From Chlorobiota bacterium (lineage in GTDB: Bacteria > Bacteroidota > Ignavibacteria > Kapaibacteriales > NICIL-2): a stretch of 64,000 nucleotides of DNA. The notes under the pieces are model-generated. The model did no database searches. It had not been told where the DNA came from and saw only the letters and a program-made list of their open reading frames with translations. This document shows, piece by piece, positions 44,047 through 54,100 of the stretch. The stretch spans positions 16,334 through 80,333 of the forward strand of contig JAOAGY010000003.1 in assembly GCA_026415505.1 (NCBI GenBank), written 5' to 3'. Numbering within the stretch: position 1 is the stretch's first letter; every line of letters begins with the position of its first letter. Made by a program: the position numbers and the translations under genes.

Positions 44047-44891
44047 TGGACGCGCCTCGACAACCGACGAACGTTACCGAACACCATCGCTCGCCTATCG
44101 AGCACGAAACGACGTCGCATTCGACAGACCATGCAGACGAGCGTTACCGGATCGTGACCGAGCAACTGTCGGTGTACTTCGACGGTAAACCAGCCATCCG
44201 CGATGTTTCGATGGTGATTCGCACCAACAAAGTAACCGCCATCATCGGTCCATCCGGTTGCGGCAAATCAACGTTCCTGCGGGCGCTCAATCGCTTGCAC
44301 GAAATCCAACCGAACGCTCGTGTCAGCGGACGCATTCTGCTCGACGGCGAAGACATCATGAGCATGGACGCCACGCTCGTGCGGCGGCGCATCGGCATGG
44401 TATTCCAAAAACCCAACCCGTTCCCGGCGATGAGCATTTTCGACAACGTCGTTGCCGGTCTCCGGTTCAACGGAGTTCGCAAGCGCTCGGTACTGGCTGA
44501 GATCGCCGAGGAAGCGCTCCGCCGTGCAGCTCTCTGGGACGAAGTCAAAGATCGGCTCCGAGCACCAGCGACGTCGTTATCGGGCGGACAGCAACAACGA
44601 CTCTGCATCGCGCGAGCATTGGCGATCGAACCGGAGGTGTTGTTGATGGACGAACCGACCAGTGCTCTCGATCCGATTGCGACAGCAAAAATCGAAGAGC
44701 TCATCTATGAGCTCAAGCGATCGTACACGATCGTTGTCGTCACGCACAACATGCAACAGGCTGCTCGCGTAAGCGACTACACGGCGTTCATGTACCTGGG
44801 CGAGCTGGTCGAGTTCGACAAAACACGAAACATCTTCACCAATCCGTCCAAACGCCAGACGGAAGAGTACATCACCGGTCGCTTCGGCTGA
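44046..44891 (+). CDS. pstB: phosphate ABC transporter ATPase PstB
   Basis: A 281-residue ATPase. After a hydrophilic N-terminal extension of ~35 residues come Walker A ([19 protein letters not shown]), the Q-loop [18 protein letters not shown], the signature [15 protein letters not shown] and Walker [26 protein letters not shown] is the typical PstB end. It powers phosphate uptake and, in many bacteria, signals with PhoU to the PhoR/PhoB system. Confidence 0.97.
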   Translation: MDAPRQPTNVTEHHRSPIEHETTSHSTDHADERYRIVTEQLSVYFDGKPAIRDVSMVIRTNKVTAIIGPSGCGKSTFLRALNRLHEIQPNARVSGRILLDGEDIMSMDATLVRRRIGMVFQKPNPFPAMSIFDNVVAGLRFNGVRKRSVLAEIAEEALRRAALWDEVKDRLRAPATSLSGGQQQRLCIARALAIEPEVLLMDEPTSALDPIATAKIEELIYELKRSYTIVVVTHNMQQAARVSDYTAFMYLGELVEFDKTRNIFTNPSKRQTEEYITGRFG

Positions 44892-44950
44892 CCGAGTGTG
44901 TTTGCGCTGTGTGTGTGGCATTTGCCAGTGCCACCGTTGCTTGCAGCAGT

Positions 44951-45700
44951 ATGCAGCCACCACTTGCTGGTTCGGACATGTATCGCCAATTCGAAGAAGA
45001 TTTCGACAAATTGCGCACGCGACTGATCCGCATGGGATCGCTCGTGGAAGAGCAAGTCGAGTACGCCTTTCGCGCATTGTTGACGGGTAACGCCACATTG
45101 GCTGATCTGGTCATCGAGCGCGACGACAAGGTTGACAAACTCGACCTGAAAATCGACAAGCAGGTGCAGCGAATTTTTGCGCTCTCGCAACCCGTCGCGC
45201 GGGATTTGCGACTGTTGTTGGCAGCGATCAAGATCAACAACGAATTCGAGCGTATCGGCGACTACGCGGTCATCATTGCACGGCTCGCCCACGATGCGAC
45301 AGCACAGCAACTGGCTGAACTCGTTGGGTTGGAGCGAATCACTAAGGCGACATACACGATGGTCAAAGCGAGCCTCGACGCATTCATCGGCAGCGATCCG
45401 GAGCTGGCAAAACACGTTTTGGCGACCGACGACATCGTGGACACGCTCGAGCGGGAACTGTCGGCAGCGATCGTTGCTCGCATGAAAGCCGATCCCACGA
45501 CCGTCGAAAGCGGTGTGCGACTGGTCATCGGGCTGCACAACATCGAACGCATCGCCGACCGCGCCACGAACATTGCCGAGAACGTGATTTTCCTCGCCGA
45601 AGCGCACCTGGTGCGTCACCAACAAATTCAAGGAGACATCGCACCGCTCGAATCGGAAGAAACCGGCGACGAATCGCCCCCCGACGACGACCGCCAATAA
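44951..45700 (+). CDS. phoU: phosphate signalling protein PhoU
   Basis: A 249-residue protein made of two PhoU three-helix repeats. The metal-binding motifs are IKINNEFERIGDYAVIIARL and GLHNIERIADRATNIAENVI (Glu-Arg-x-x-Asp). It restrains phosphate uptake and Pho signalling through PstB and the sensor kinase. The ATG at 44951 is taken; 44978 is an equally good start (MYRQFEEDF). The last 73 nt overlap the 3' end of the EamA gene on the other strand. Confidence 0.93.
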   Translation: MQPPLAGSDMYRQFEEDFDKLRTRLIRMGSLVEEQVEYAFRALLTGNATLADLVIERDDKVDKLDLKIDKQVQRIFALSQPVARDLRLLLAAIKINNEFERIGDYAVIIARLAHDATAQQLAELVGLERITKATYTMVKASLDAFIGSDPELAKHVLATDDIVDTLERELSAAIVARMKADPTTVESGVRLVIGLHNIERIADRATNIAENVIFLAEAHLVRHQQIQGDIAPLESEETGDESPPDDDRQ

Positions 45701-46512
45701 CTCAGCACGGCACGCACAACCGTCGCGCCGAGGACGAGCGCTCCTCCAGCGACCGCCCACGCAGACGGACGCTCGCCGAGCGCAATCATCACCCAGAGCG
45801 GATTGGCGATCGGCTCGATCATCGCAAGCATGACCGCTTCGACTGCACGGACAGTGCGAAGAGCACGCGCGAACAAGATGTATGGCACTCCCAGTTGACC
45901 ACATCCCAGCACGACCAAGGCTGCGATCGTTTCGCCGTCGAGCTCGGGAATGTGGTGCCATGTACCGACACCGATAGCTGCGGCGAGGAGGTTGCCCACC
46001 ATCAACGATTCGAGCGCCGATCCACTGCGACCGAGCATCCTCACCGACAGCGTCATCAATGCCATCGCAATACCACTGCCCAACGCCAAGAGATTCCCGA
46101 TCATGCCATCGGCAGAAAGCCGTTCCCCAAAAAAGAGTGCCACACCGGCGAGCATCACCGCAAGCAATATCCATTCGACCGCATCGAGTCGCTCGCCGAG
46201 CAACCACGTGCCGAGCACCGCTACATACAGCGGAGAGCTGTATTGCAAGACAATGGCGTTTGCGGCAGCGGTCAGCTTCGTCGCCCACACGAAAAGCACA
46301 ACAGTCGCCGCATAGCCGATCGCGCTCCCCCACTCCGCGGCACTGCGTGGAAGAAGGCGCGGCAACCGCCGCTGACGCCAGATCAAATACACACCGATCA
46401 CGACAGCCGCAACAGCACTCCGAGCAGAAGCGATACCGAGCGGCGACCACTGGGCAAGTTTGATGAGCACGCCACCGCTGCTCCACAGCAACGACGCCAC
46501 CAGCAGAAGCAC
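45628..46512 (-). CDS. EamA/DMT-family transporter
   Basis: A 294-residue inner-membrane protein with two EamA repeats of five helices each: LLWSSGGVLIKLAQWSPLGI in the first and MIGNLLALGSGIAMALMTL starting the second. Family members export metabolites such as amino acids; the substrate is unknown here. No in-frame ATG exists between the TAG at 46570 and residue 1, so the GTG at 46512 is chosen. The gene lies 57 nt downstream of the small secreted protein gene on the same strand. Confidence 0.85.
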   Translation of the reverse strand: MLLLVASLLWSSGGVLIKLAQWSPLGIASARSAVAAVVIGVYLIWRQRRLPRLLPRSAAEWGSAIGYAATVVLFVWATKLTAAANAIVLQYSSPLYVAVLGTWLLGERLDAVEWILLAVMLAGVALFFGERLSADGMIGNLLALGSGIAMALMTLSVRMLGRSGSALESLMVGNLLAAAIGVGTWHHIPELDGETIAALVVLGCGQLGVPYILFARALRTVRAVEAVMLAMIEPIANPLWVMIALGERPSAWAVAGGALVLGATVVRAVLSYWRSSSGGDSSPVSSDSSGAMSP

Positions 46513-46569
46513 AATGGCTTCCGCACGCGAAGGTCTGCGAGAGTAAACGATCGTTTCCAGACGCGTCGG

Positions 46570-46857
46570 CTACTTTTTCTCGTCGAAGATGACCTGGGAC
46601 TCCTTGACGTAGCGTTTCTTCCCGTTCGGGGTCAAAACGTACAAGCCACCTTTCTTGCCGCGATACACGACGCTTCCGCCTTTGGTAGTTCCGACACGCT
46701 CATCGCTCGACTCGACCGCCTTCGTGGACGAAGAGGTAGCCGGTGCGGTCGCGACAGACGTTTTCTTCGTGCGCGCTTTGGCACTGTCTTGATGACGGGC
46801 AATACCGACAGCGCTGAGCAGCACTGCACAACATAGCATGATCGAAAATGCACGCAT
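46570..46857 (-). CDS. small secreted basic protein with PBCV-adaptor-like motif
   Basis: A 95-residue protein: the signal peptide MRAFSIMLCCAVLLSAVGIA is followed by a Ser/Thr/Ala/Lys linker. A short C-terminal module, VVYRGKKGGLYVLTPNGKKR then YVKES, resembles the PBCV-type basic adaptor motif (GxxGGxYxxxxxGKKxYV). The ATG at 46857 has GGAG 9 nt upstream and a perfect promoter element 39 nt upstream. The function is unknown. Confidence 0.65.
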   Translation of the reverse strand: MRAFSIMLCCAVLLSAVGIARHQDSAKARTKKTSVATAPATSSSTKAVESSDERVGTTKGGSVVYRGKKGGLYVLTPNGKKRYVKESQVIFDEKK

Positions 46858-46895
46858 GGCGACTGCTCCACTTGGCGTTGGACATACCGACGTCG

Positions 46896-46903
46896 CAAAC
46901 ATA
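46896..46903 (-). promoter_or_regulatory. -7 element TATGTTTG(C) of the small secreted protein gene
   Basis: Minus-strand TATGTTTGC is a perfect TAnnTTTGC, 39 nt before the ATG at 46857. Confidence 0.6.
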
Positions 46904-47014
46904 CACAAACCGCTATCGCCACCGAATAACCTGTGTTGAAACACTAAAGGTTCGGCGTTCTCGTCCTCGCGCTCCCAATTTGTTTTGTTGTTTCACTATT
47001 CTCGTGCATGTCCT

Positions 47015-47614
47015 ATGCGTACACTGCTCGTTCTGGCGATTGCCGGTGGTATGCTGCTTGCGCAGCCGGCGACGTGGAAATTGGATCAGTCCCATTCCAA
47101 CGTGCTCTTTACCGTTGACCACATGGTCATTTCCGAAGTGACCGGCTACTTCAGAACTTTCGACGGCACGGTCACCGCGAGCAAACCGGATTGGAGCGAT
47201 GCCCAGATCGAGTTCACCGTTGACGTCGGTTCGATCAATACCGACAACGAGCGCCGTGACAACCATCTCCGCAGCGAGGATTTCTTCGACGCGGCGCACT
47301 ATCCGAAAGCCACGTTCAAGGCAACCGGGATGAAGAAAGTCGGCAACAACAAGTACAAACTCACCGGTGATTTGACCATTCGCGGCACGACAAAGAAAGT
47401 CACCTGGGACGTCACCTTCAAAGGTCAAACCAAAGACCCGTGGGGCAACATCCGTGCTGGATTTATCGCCGAAACGACCATCAATCGCTTCGACTTCGGT
47501 TTGAAGTGGAACAACCTCACCGAAACAGGTGGATTGGTCGTTGGCAAGGACGTCCGCATCCGCGTCAATGCCGAGTTGATCAAAGCCAACGAAGCTCAGC
47601 AGAGCGGCAAATAG
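47015..47614 (+). CDS. YceI-family periplasmic lipid-binding protein
   Basis: A 199-residue protein. The signal peptide MRTLLVLAIAGGMLLAQPA precedes a YceI lipocalin-like barrel starting WKLDQSHSNVLFTVDHMVIS. SINTDNERRDNHLRSEDFFD, YPKATFKAT and LTIRGTTKKVTWDV are diagnostic. YceI proteins bind isoprenoid chains in the periplasm. An earlier in-frame TTG at 46985 is less likely, because the signal peptide starts at the ATG. A MarR gene follows after a dyad; YceI/MarR pairs are common in Bacteroidota. Confidence 0.93.
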   Translation: MRTLLVLAIAGGMLLAQPATWKLDQSHSNVLFTVDHMVISEVTGYFRTFDGTVTASKPDWSDAQIEFTVDVGSINTDNERRDNHLRSEDFFDAAHYPKATFKATGMKKVGNNKYKLTGDLTIRGTTKKVTWDVTFKGQTKDPWGNIRAGFIAETTINRFDFGLKWNNLTETGGLVVGKDVRIRVNAELIKANEAQQSGK

Positions 47615-47633
47615 TAAACCAGCTCTATTTTTA

Positions 47634-47673
47634 CGAGTGCAGGTGCTATCTTTGCGCCTGCACTCGTTTGTTT
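47634..47673 (+). promoter_or_regulatory. dyad CGAGTGCAGG-N13-CCTGCACTCG enclosing a -7 element
   Basis: Perfect 10-nt arms at 47634-47643 and 47657-47666. The central spacer contains TATCTTTGC (47647-47655), a perfect TAnnTTTGC, 42 nt before the marR ATG. It fits a MarR autoregulatory operator across its own promoter. TTTGTTT follows the right arm, so the same sequence could also serve as the yceI terminator. Confidence 0.6.
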
Positions 47674-47695
47674 GCGACCATGTTGCGATCGTTTC

Positions 47696-48166
47696 ATGCC
47701 GCGAGTCGAACAGGAGCTTCTCCAAAGCCGCCCGTTTCGCTCCGATAAAGAGCGGCTGATCGTCACAATTATGCGTACCCATGCATGGATATGCGAGCGG
47801 TTCGAACGCGAGCTGGAACCGTTCGGCATCTCGCAGCAGCAGTACAACGTCCTCCGCATACTGCGTGGAGCCACCGAACCGCTTTCGACAGGCGACATAC
47901 GCCGCCGTATGATTGACCGTGCATCGGATACGTCGCGTATCGTCGATCGGCTCGTCGAGAAAGGATTGGCAGAAAAAGTACCCGACAACCGCGACCGGCG
48001 CCGTATCGAGGTTCGTCTCACCCCACAAGGCACCGAGCTTCTTGCCAGGCTCGAACCGATCGTCCGACGATTCCACCAGTGCGCAGGTGTGCTCGAACCT
48101 GCCGAACGCAAACTGCTTACCGAACTCCTCGATCGCCTGCGCAATCAGAACGATGCCGAGCATTGA
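47696..48166 (+). CDS. MarR-family transcriptional regulator
   Basis: A 156-residue winged-helix regulator. The HTH region reads PFGISQQQYNVLRILRGATE and PLSTGDIRRRMIDRASDTSR. The wing is VPDNRDRRRIEVRLTPQG, with the conserved DxRxxR. MarR proteins usually repress their own operon and nearby genes until a small ligand binds; yceI is the likely second target. Its 3' end overlaps trmB by 14 nt. Confidence 0.92.
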   Translation: MPRVEQELLQSRPFRSDKERLIVTIMRTHAWICERFERELEPFGISQQQYNVLRILRGATEPLSTGDIRRRMIDRASDTSRIVDRLVEKGLAEKVPDNRDRRRIEVRLTPQGTELLARLEPIVRRFHQCAGVLEPAERKLLTELLDRLRNQNDAEH

Positions 48167-48875
48167 TCTGAGCAAGTACCCGCAGCCGCGTATTCGCCAC
48201 CACACCAATCCGCAAGTCTATCTGCCACTGCGGCAATTGCACATCGTCCCACCGAATTATCCGCCACTGATCGAGCACATCGAGTGGCAGAGGCTGTTCC
48301 AGGATGGTCGCCCGCCAGCAGTGCTCGACATCGGTTGCGGCATGGGACGCTTCCTGATCGAGTACGCACTGGGGAATCCCGAACGGAATATTCTCGGCGT
48401 CGAAGTTCGCAAGCCAGCCGTCGAATGGATCGGCACAGTCATCCGGGGAGAGCACATCGTCAACGCTGCGGTGCTCTGGTACTCGGTTGCGAACGGTCTG
48501 CCGTTCATCGAATCGGAGAGCCTCGATGCGGTCACCTACTTTTTCCCCGATCCGTGGTTCAAAAAGCGACACGCCAAACGCCGAGCCTTCGCACCAGCAC
48601 TGGTCGAGGAACTCTACCGTATCCTTCAGCCAGGCGGCGCATTGTATCTCATGACCGACGTCCCCGAGGTCGATATGTACCAGCGCATGCTGCTCGCCGA
48701 ACACGGCGGATTCGACATCGTCGAGGTCACATCGGAAGAGCTGTGGTTTCCGCAGCGCACTGACCAAGAATTGTTTTGCCTGTCGAAAGGCATTCCGTAT
48801 GTTCGCTTGCGGTGTGCCAAACGGCAACGTATCCAATGCTCCGACCCTCGCTTCCCAGACGAATCGTCTGCCTGA
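48153..48875 (+). CDS. trmB: tRNA (guanine-N7-)-methyltransferase TrmB
   Basis: A 240-residue SAM-dependent methyltransferase that makes m7G46 in tRNA. The SAM-binding motif is VLDIGCGMGRFLIEYA and the family signature is YFFPDPWFKKRHAKRR. MTDVPEVDMYQRM aligns with the post-signature region. The start ATG at 48153 lies in the end of marR. The 3' end overlaps the following gene by 40 nt. Confidence 0.95.
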   Translation: MPSIDLSKYPQPRIRHHTNPQVYLPLRQLHIVPPNYPPLIEHIEWQRLFQDGRPPAVLDIGCGMGRFLIEYALGNPERNILGVEVRKPAVEWIGTVIRGEHIVNAAVLWYSVANGLPFIESESLDAVTYFFPDPWFKKRHAKRRAFAPALVEELYRILQPGGALYLMTDVPEVDMYQRMLLAEHGGFDIVEVTSEELWFPQRTDQELFCLSKGIPYVRLRCAKRQRIQCSDPRFPDESSA

Positions 48876-49669
48876 CCGAAGAAACTACCGAAACACTCTA
48901 CGCACTCGGTGCCGACGATCTCATCGTCGGGATTTCCGGTTTTACCGTTCGTCCCCCGCACGCGCGAAAAACGAAGCCGAAAGTCAGCACGTATCTGGAA
49001 GCGAACATCGAAAAAATTCGCCAGCTCCGACCCGATCTCGTGCTCGCATGGTCTGACCTTCAAGCACCGATTGTCGAGCAACTCGTGCGCGAAGGCTTCG
49101 AGGTCGTGTGCTTCAATCATCGGTCGGTCGAGGGAATCCTGAGCATGATTGTGCGACTGGGAGCACTGGTCGGTAAATCGGCAGAAGCAACGCAATACGT
49201 CGAACAGCTCGTTGCTGGTTTGGAGCGATACCGCCAACAAGGGCAGCGACGACGATTTCGCCCCCGCGTATATTTCGAAGAATGGTACGACCCGATTATC
49301 ACAGGCATTTGTTGGGTCAGCGAGCTAATCGAATTGTGCGGCGGCGAGGACATCTTCGCCGAGCACCGGCAATACCCCGATGCAAAACGCCGCATCGTCG
49401 CCGATCCGCTGGAGGTCGTTCGTCGCAAACCGGACATCATGCTCGCATCGTGGTGTGGCAAAGCATTCAAGCCCGATCGTGTCCGCAGCCGGCAACGGTG
49501 GAACGAGATACCCGCGATCGCCAATGGCGACATGTACGAACTCCATTCTGCGATCATTTTGCAGCCGGGTCCAGCAGCATTGACCGATGGTGTCGCGCAG
49601 ATCAACGCGATCTTCGATCGCTGGGAACAACGACGCTCTACGGAATCGAAAAACACAACACAATCGTAA
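48836..49669 (+). CDS. stand-alone cobalamin-binding (BtuF-like) protein
   Basis: A 277-residue protein of the periplasmic-binding-protein fold. The signature YFEEWYDPIITGICWVSELI belongs to the cytosolic-looking 'cobalamin-binding' subgroup of BtuF homologues. It has RIVCLTEETTETLYALGADD at the start and no signal peptide or lipobox. Upstream in-frame codons to 48776 (GCA AAG-like shadow of trmB) do not add a signal. No BtuCD is nearby. Real ligand and location are unknown; vitamin B12 is inferred only from family naming. Confidence 0.82.
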   Translation: MLRPSLPRRIVCLTEETTETLYALGADDLIVGISGFTVRPPHARKTKPKVSTYLEANIEKIRQLRPDLVLAWSDLQAPIVEQLVREGFEVVCFNHRSVEGILSMIVRLGALVGKSAEATQYVEQLVAGLERYRQQGQRRRFRPRVYFEEWYDPIITGICWVSELIELCGGEDIFAEHRQYPDAKRRIVADPLEVVRRKPDIMLASWCGKAFKPDRVRSRQRWNEIPAIANGDMYELHSAIILQPGPAALTDGVAQINAIFDRWEQRRSTESKNTTQS

Positions 49670-49743
49670 CAGTGAGCACGAGCGACTGCCATAGCGAATA
49701 CACGATTTTCGCAACCGTTCGGACACGACTGCTCGACTAAACG

Positions 49744-51051
49744 ATGAGATCGTTACTCCTGCTTTTGGTCGCAGCCCACATCGTATTGCACGCTCAAAGC
49801 GCGATCAACTCTGGACCGATGGTCGGCTATGCCGATATGCGCGAAGTACATCTGTGGCTGCAAACGACAGCGCCAGCACAGGTAACGATTCGCTACGCCG
49901 ACACTGCCGAGCCATGGCGGTGGTACTCGACAGCAACTGTTCGCACACGCCGCGACGAGGCATTCACCGCTCGTCTGGTCGCCGACAGTGTCCAGCCGGG
50001 CAGAGTGTACCGTTACGAAGTGTACCTGGACGGCAACCGCGTCGAGCGACCGTATCGGCTCATCTTCCGCACCCCTCCGTTGTGGCAATGGCGGAGCGAT
50101 CCGCCGACGTTCCGCTTTGCACTCGGTTCGTGCGCGTACATCAACGAAGAGCGCTACGACCGACCCGGCAAGCCCTATGGCGGCGAGTATCGCATCTTCC
50201 GCGCTATCGCCGAGCAACAGCCGGTGTTTTTCCTCTGGCTCGGAGACAACGTGTACTTGCGTGAACCGGATTGGAACACGTGGACAGGGATCGTCCATCG
50301 GTACACGCACGATCGCGCTACCGACGAAATGCAGCCCCTGCTGGGTTCATGCTCGAATATCGCCATTTGGGACGACCACGACTACGGTCCCAACGATGCC
50401 GATCGTGGTTTCTGGAACAAGCAGCAGACACGCCGCGCATTCGACTTGTTTTGGGCGAATCCACCAGCAGCACTCGACGGCGGCATCACGACAAAATTCT
50501 CGTGGGGAGACTGCGATTTCTTCTTGCTCGACGATCGCTGGTGGCGCAGCCCGAACAAACGAAAAACGGGACAGCGAACGATCCTCGGCGAGCAACAATT
50601 CCAGTGGCTCGTTGACAACCTCGTTTCCTCGACGGCGACATTCAAGTTCGTCTGTATCGGCGGTCAAGTGCTCAACCCCGTCGCCCGCTATGAAACGTAT
50701 GCGACTTACCCCGACGAACGGCAGCGACTCATCGAATCAATTCGTCGCGAGGGCATCGCCAATGTGATTTTCTTGACAGGAGATCGGCATCACACCGAAC
50801 TGTCGCGATATGCCGAGGGTGACAGCGTTGTGCTTTACGATCTGACCGTATCGCCGTTGACGTCGTCTGCCAACACCGGCGCCACAAGCGAACCGAATAC
50901 GCTTCGCATGGAAGGAACGCTCGTAGCGGAGCGGAACTTCGCGACGATCGAGGTCGAAGGTCCAGCAAAGCAGCGGCGACTTCGCATCCGCGTTTTCGGC
51001 AGCGATGGCTCGCTCCGCTGGGAGCGCACGATTGAGGCACAACAGCGATAA
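49744..51051 (+). CDS. PhoD-like alkaline phosphatase/phosphodiesterase
   Basis: A 435-residue exported protein. The signal peptide MRSLLLLLVAAHIVLHAQ is followed by an N-terminal Fn3-like PhoD domain (VHLWLQTTAPAQVTIRY). The metallophosphatase core includes RFALGSCAYINEER, LWLGDNVYLRE, IWDDHDYGPNDAD and FLTGDRHHTELSRY. These carry the Asp, Asn and His metal ligands of the Fe/Ca-type PhoD fold. It probably releases phosphate from organic phosphoesters outside the inner membrane. That fits the pst genes nearby, though they are 5 kb away. No T9SS tail. Confidence 0.92.
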   Translation: MRSLLLLLVAAHIVLHAQSAINSGPMVGYADMREVHLWLQTTAPAQVTIRYADTAEPWRWYSTATVRTRRDEAFTARLVADSVQPGRVYRYEVYLDGNRVERPYRLIFRTPPLWQWRSDPPTFRFALGSCAYINEERYDRPGKPYGGEYRIFRAIAEQQPVFFLWLGDNVYLREPDWNTWTGIVHRYTHDRATDEMQPLLGSCSNIAIWDDHDYGPNDADRGFWNKQQTRRAFDLFWANPPAALDGGITTKFSWGDCDFFLLDDRWWRSPNKRKTGQRTILGEQQFQWLVDNLVSSTATFKFVCIGGQVLNPVARYETYATYPDERQRLIESIRREGIANVIFLTGDRHHTELSRYAEGDSVVLYDLTVSPLTSSANTGATSEPNTLRMEGTLVAERNFATIEVEGPAKQRRLRIRVFGSDGSLRWERTIEAQQR

Positions 51052-51127
51052 GCACGCCTTTCTTCCACAATGCACAGTGCGGGCGATTCGTCCCTGCACT
51101 TCCTTTCGTTCGAGTTCGACACAACCA

Positions 51128-54100
51128 ATGCGGTTGCATCATCTGCTCTTTTCCCACGCCGCCCCGATCGTGCGCATCGGACGGCAGCGACCGGTCACTC
51201 CCGACGACATGCTCCCGTTCGATCCGCGCTTGGAGCCGAGCCAGTCGGAACGCCTGTTGGAGCGCATTCGCACCGATTCGCCGTGGCGGATGCTCTGGGA
51301 CAGCTTTTGGTCGGTCGGCACGCCCTCGCGCCGCGCCCTCGGAATCGCAGTGGGACGTTTGCCGATCGTGCTCGCAGCTCCGCTTTTGCTGCGATTGCTG
51401 CTGGAGCATTTTCAGCGATTGCCCGCCGAGCCGTCGCTTCTGGTGCCGACGCTGGCGATCGGCATCGCTACTGCGCTCACCGTCGCACTCGACGGCGTCG
51501 TCGTCCAGCACTACTACTACGCGGCGCTCTGGGCATACGCCCGCATCAGCGGCGGATTGAACATGCGCATCTATCGCCATGCGCTCCGGCTCGATCGTCG
51601 AGCCTTGCAGCATCGCCACACCGGCGACATCGTCAACCACATGGCAAGCGACAGCGAAGGCATCGCCGAGCTGTCGTTCATCGTGCCGGAGCTGACCTCG
51701 AGCGCCGTGCTGATCGTCGCCAGTTTCGTGCTGCTGTGGACGCTGCTCGGCGGAGCAGCACTGGTCGCCATCGGCACGATGCTGCTGCTGGTGCCGCTGA
51801 CGCACGCAGCCGCACGGCGTTTTGCGCGCACCGACGACCAACTTTGGCATTGGCGCGATCGGCGCGTGTCGCTCGTCTCGCAAATTCTCAGTGCGATCCG
51901 CTTGGTCAAGTACTTCGCCTGGGAACGTTCCATCGAGCGGGAGATCGCCGACGTCCGCGACAAAGAACTCGCCGCAGCAGCACGCTTGGTCCGCAACGAA
52001 GCACTCAGCACGGTTTTCTTTCTGGCTTCGACGACGCTCGTCGCGTTCGTCGGTCTGGGCACCTATGCCTTGCTCGGCGGGACTCTCTCGGCAGCGATCG
52101 TCTTCCCCACGCTGCTTTTGCTCGGTCAGCTCGAAGGACCGGTCGGGAATCTGCCGCACTTCATCAAGAACACTGCACACGCCTATGTTGCCGCCGAACG
52201 GCTCGGCGAATTTTTCCGATTGCCGACAAAACCGCAGCGCCCGTGCGACGCCGAATGCGCCACTGCACCAGCAGTCGAGATGCAGCAGGTTTCGGTGCAC
52301 TTCGACGACACACGAGCGCTCGATGGCATCACGCTCGACATTCGCCCCGGCGAAGCGATCGCGCTCGTCGGCTCGGTCGGGAGCGGCAAAACGACGCTTC
52401 TGCTGGCACTGCTCGGCGAAGTTGCCACCCAGGGGCGCTTGCGTTTCCACGACGGACGCGGAAATACCTGCTCGCCGCGCATTGCATACGTCGCGCAGGA
52501 GCCGTTCGTTCTCAATGCCACCGTGCGCGACAACATCGCCTTCGGTCGCACGCTCGACGAGGCAACGCTCGGTGCGATCATCGCCGATGCTGCATTGGAC
52601 GAAGACATCGCGCGACTCCCTGCTGGACTCGACACCGAAATCGGCGAACGCGGCGTGACGGTCTCTGGCGGGCAGAAAATGCGCATTGCGCTCGCTCGCG
52701 CTGCTGCTGCCGATCCCACGCTCGTGCTGCTCGACGATCCGTTGGCAGCCGTGGATACACGCACCGAGGCGATGCTCGTCGAACGGCTTTTGTTCGGGCG
52801 CTGGCGCAACACGACTCGCATCGTCGCCACGCACCGATTGGAGCATTTGGCGCGATTCGATCGCATCGTCGTGCTCGACGGCGGACGCATCGAAGCCGTC
52901 GGCACGTATGCCGAACTGCTCGAACGTTCCGAGCGTTTCCGTGCGTTCATCGCCGAGCATCGAGCATCGCATACTGCTGCACCGACGATGCAACCACGCA
53001 CCCAGCCACACGCCGAGCGAGCAGAGCGCACCGACGGCAGAATCACCGACGAAGAAGATCGAGCCGTCGGAGTGGTCAAAGCCGAGCTGTTTTGGTACTA
53101 CTTGCGGCTGTTCGGTGGCGACAGTCGGCTGGCAACGGCGCTGATTCTCGGTGGCATGGCGCTGCTGGCGATGGCAATCGTCGCGCTACCGATGCTGCAA
53201 AGTCTGTGGCTCGGATGGAACGCATCGCGCAATGCCGATCCGCTGCTCGTGCTCGGCGTGTTCGGCGTATTGGGACTCGGCGTGCTCGCGGCACATTACA
53301 CCGAACGTCGCGTCTGGATGGAGCGTGCACTCGTCGCCAGTCGGCGCATTCACCAGCGCATGCTCCGCGCAGTGTTGCGGGCGCCGCTGCGACTTTTCGA
53401 CACGACACCGAGCGGACGCATCCTCAATCGCTTCGCCCGCGACACACAAGCCATCGACGACGAGCTGGCGTGGAATTTCGAAAGCGCCGTCCGGTCGTTC
53501 GCCTCGATGCTCGGCACGCTCGTGCTCATCGCGATCGTCGCACCGATCGTGCTGCTGATTTCGGCACCGGCGCTGGTCGTCTATTACCGCATCCAGCGCG
53601 ACTACCGCCGCGTCGCACGCGAAGCGAAACGTTTCGAAAGCGTCGCCCGATCGCCGCGCTATGCCCTGTTCAAAGAAACGCTGCACGGCTTGCTGACGAT
53701 TCGCACGTTCGACCGACAGAGCGGATTCCTCGATCGCTTCACTGCTGCGATGCGGCACTACTTGCGCATGTACTGGAGCAACATCCTGATCAACCGCTGG
53801 TTCTCGGCGCGCGCACCGCTGGTCAGCAGTGTCATCGCGCTCGTGACGGTCGTCGTGACGGTCGTCGCCGCATCGAGCGGAGCAATTTCGACCGGCGTCG
53901 CTGGCGTCGTGCTCACCTACACGATCACGTTCTGGGGCAATCTCAACTGGTGCGTGCGAGCATTCAGCGAAGTCGAATCGCGGATGACATCGCTCGAACG
54001 TGTCCATGCGCTCGGCAGCATCGAGCCGGAGCCGGAAGTCACCTGCCAGCCTGCGTTGCCTGCAGCAGCGCCGTGGATAGACGTCCCGCGCAGCAACGGC

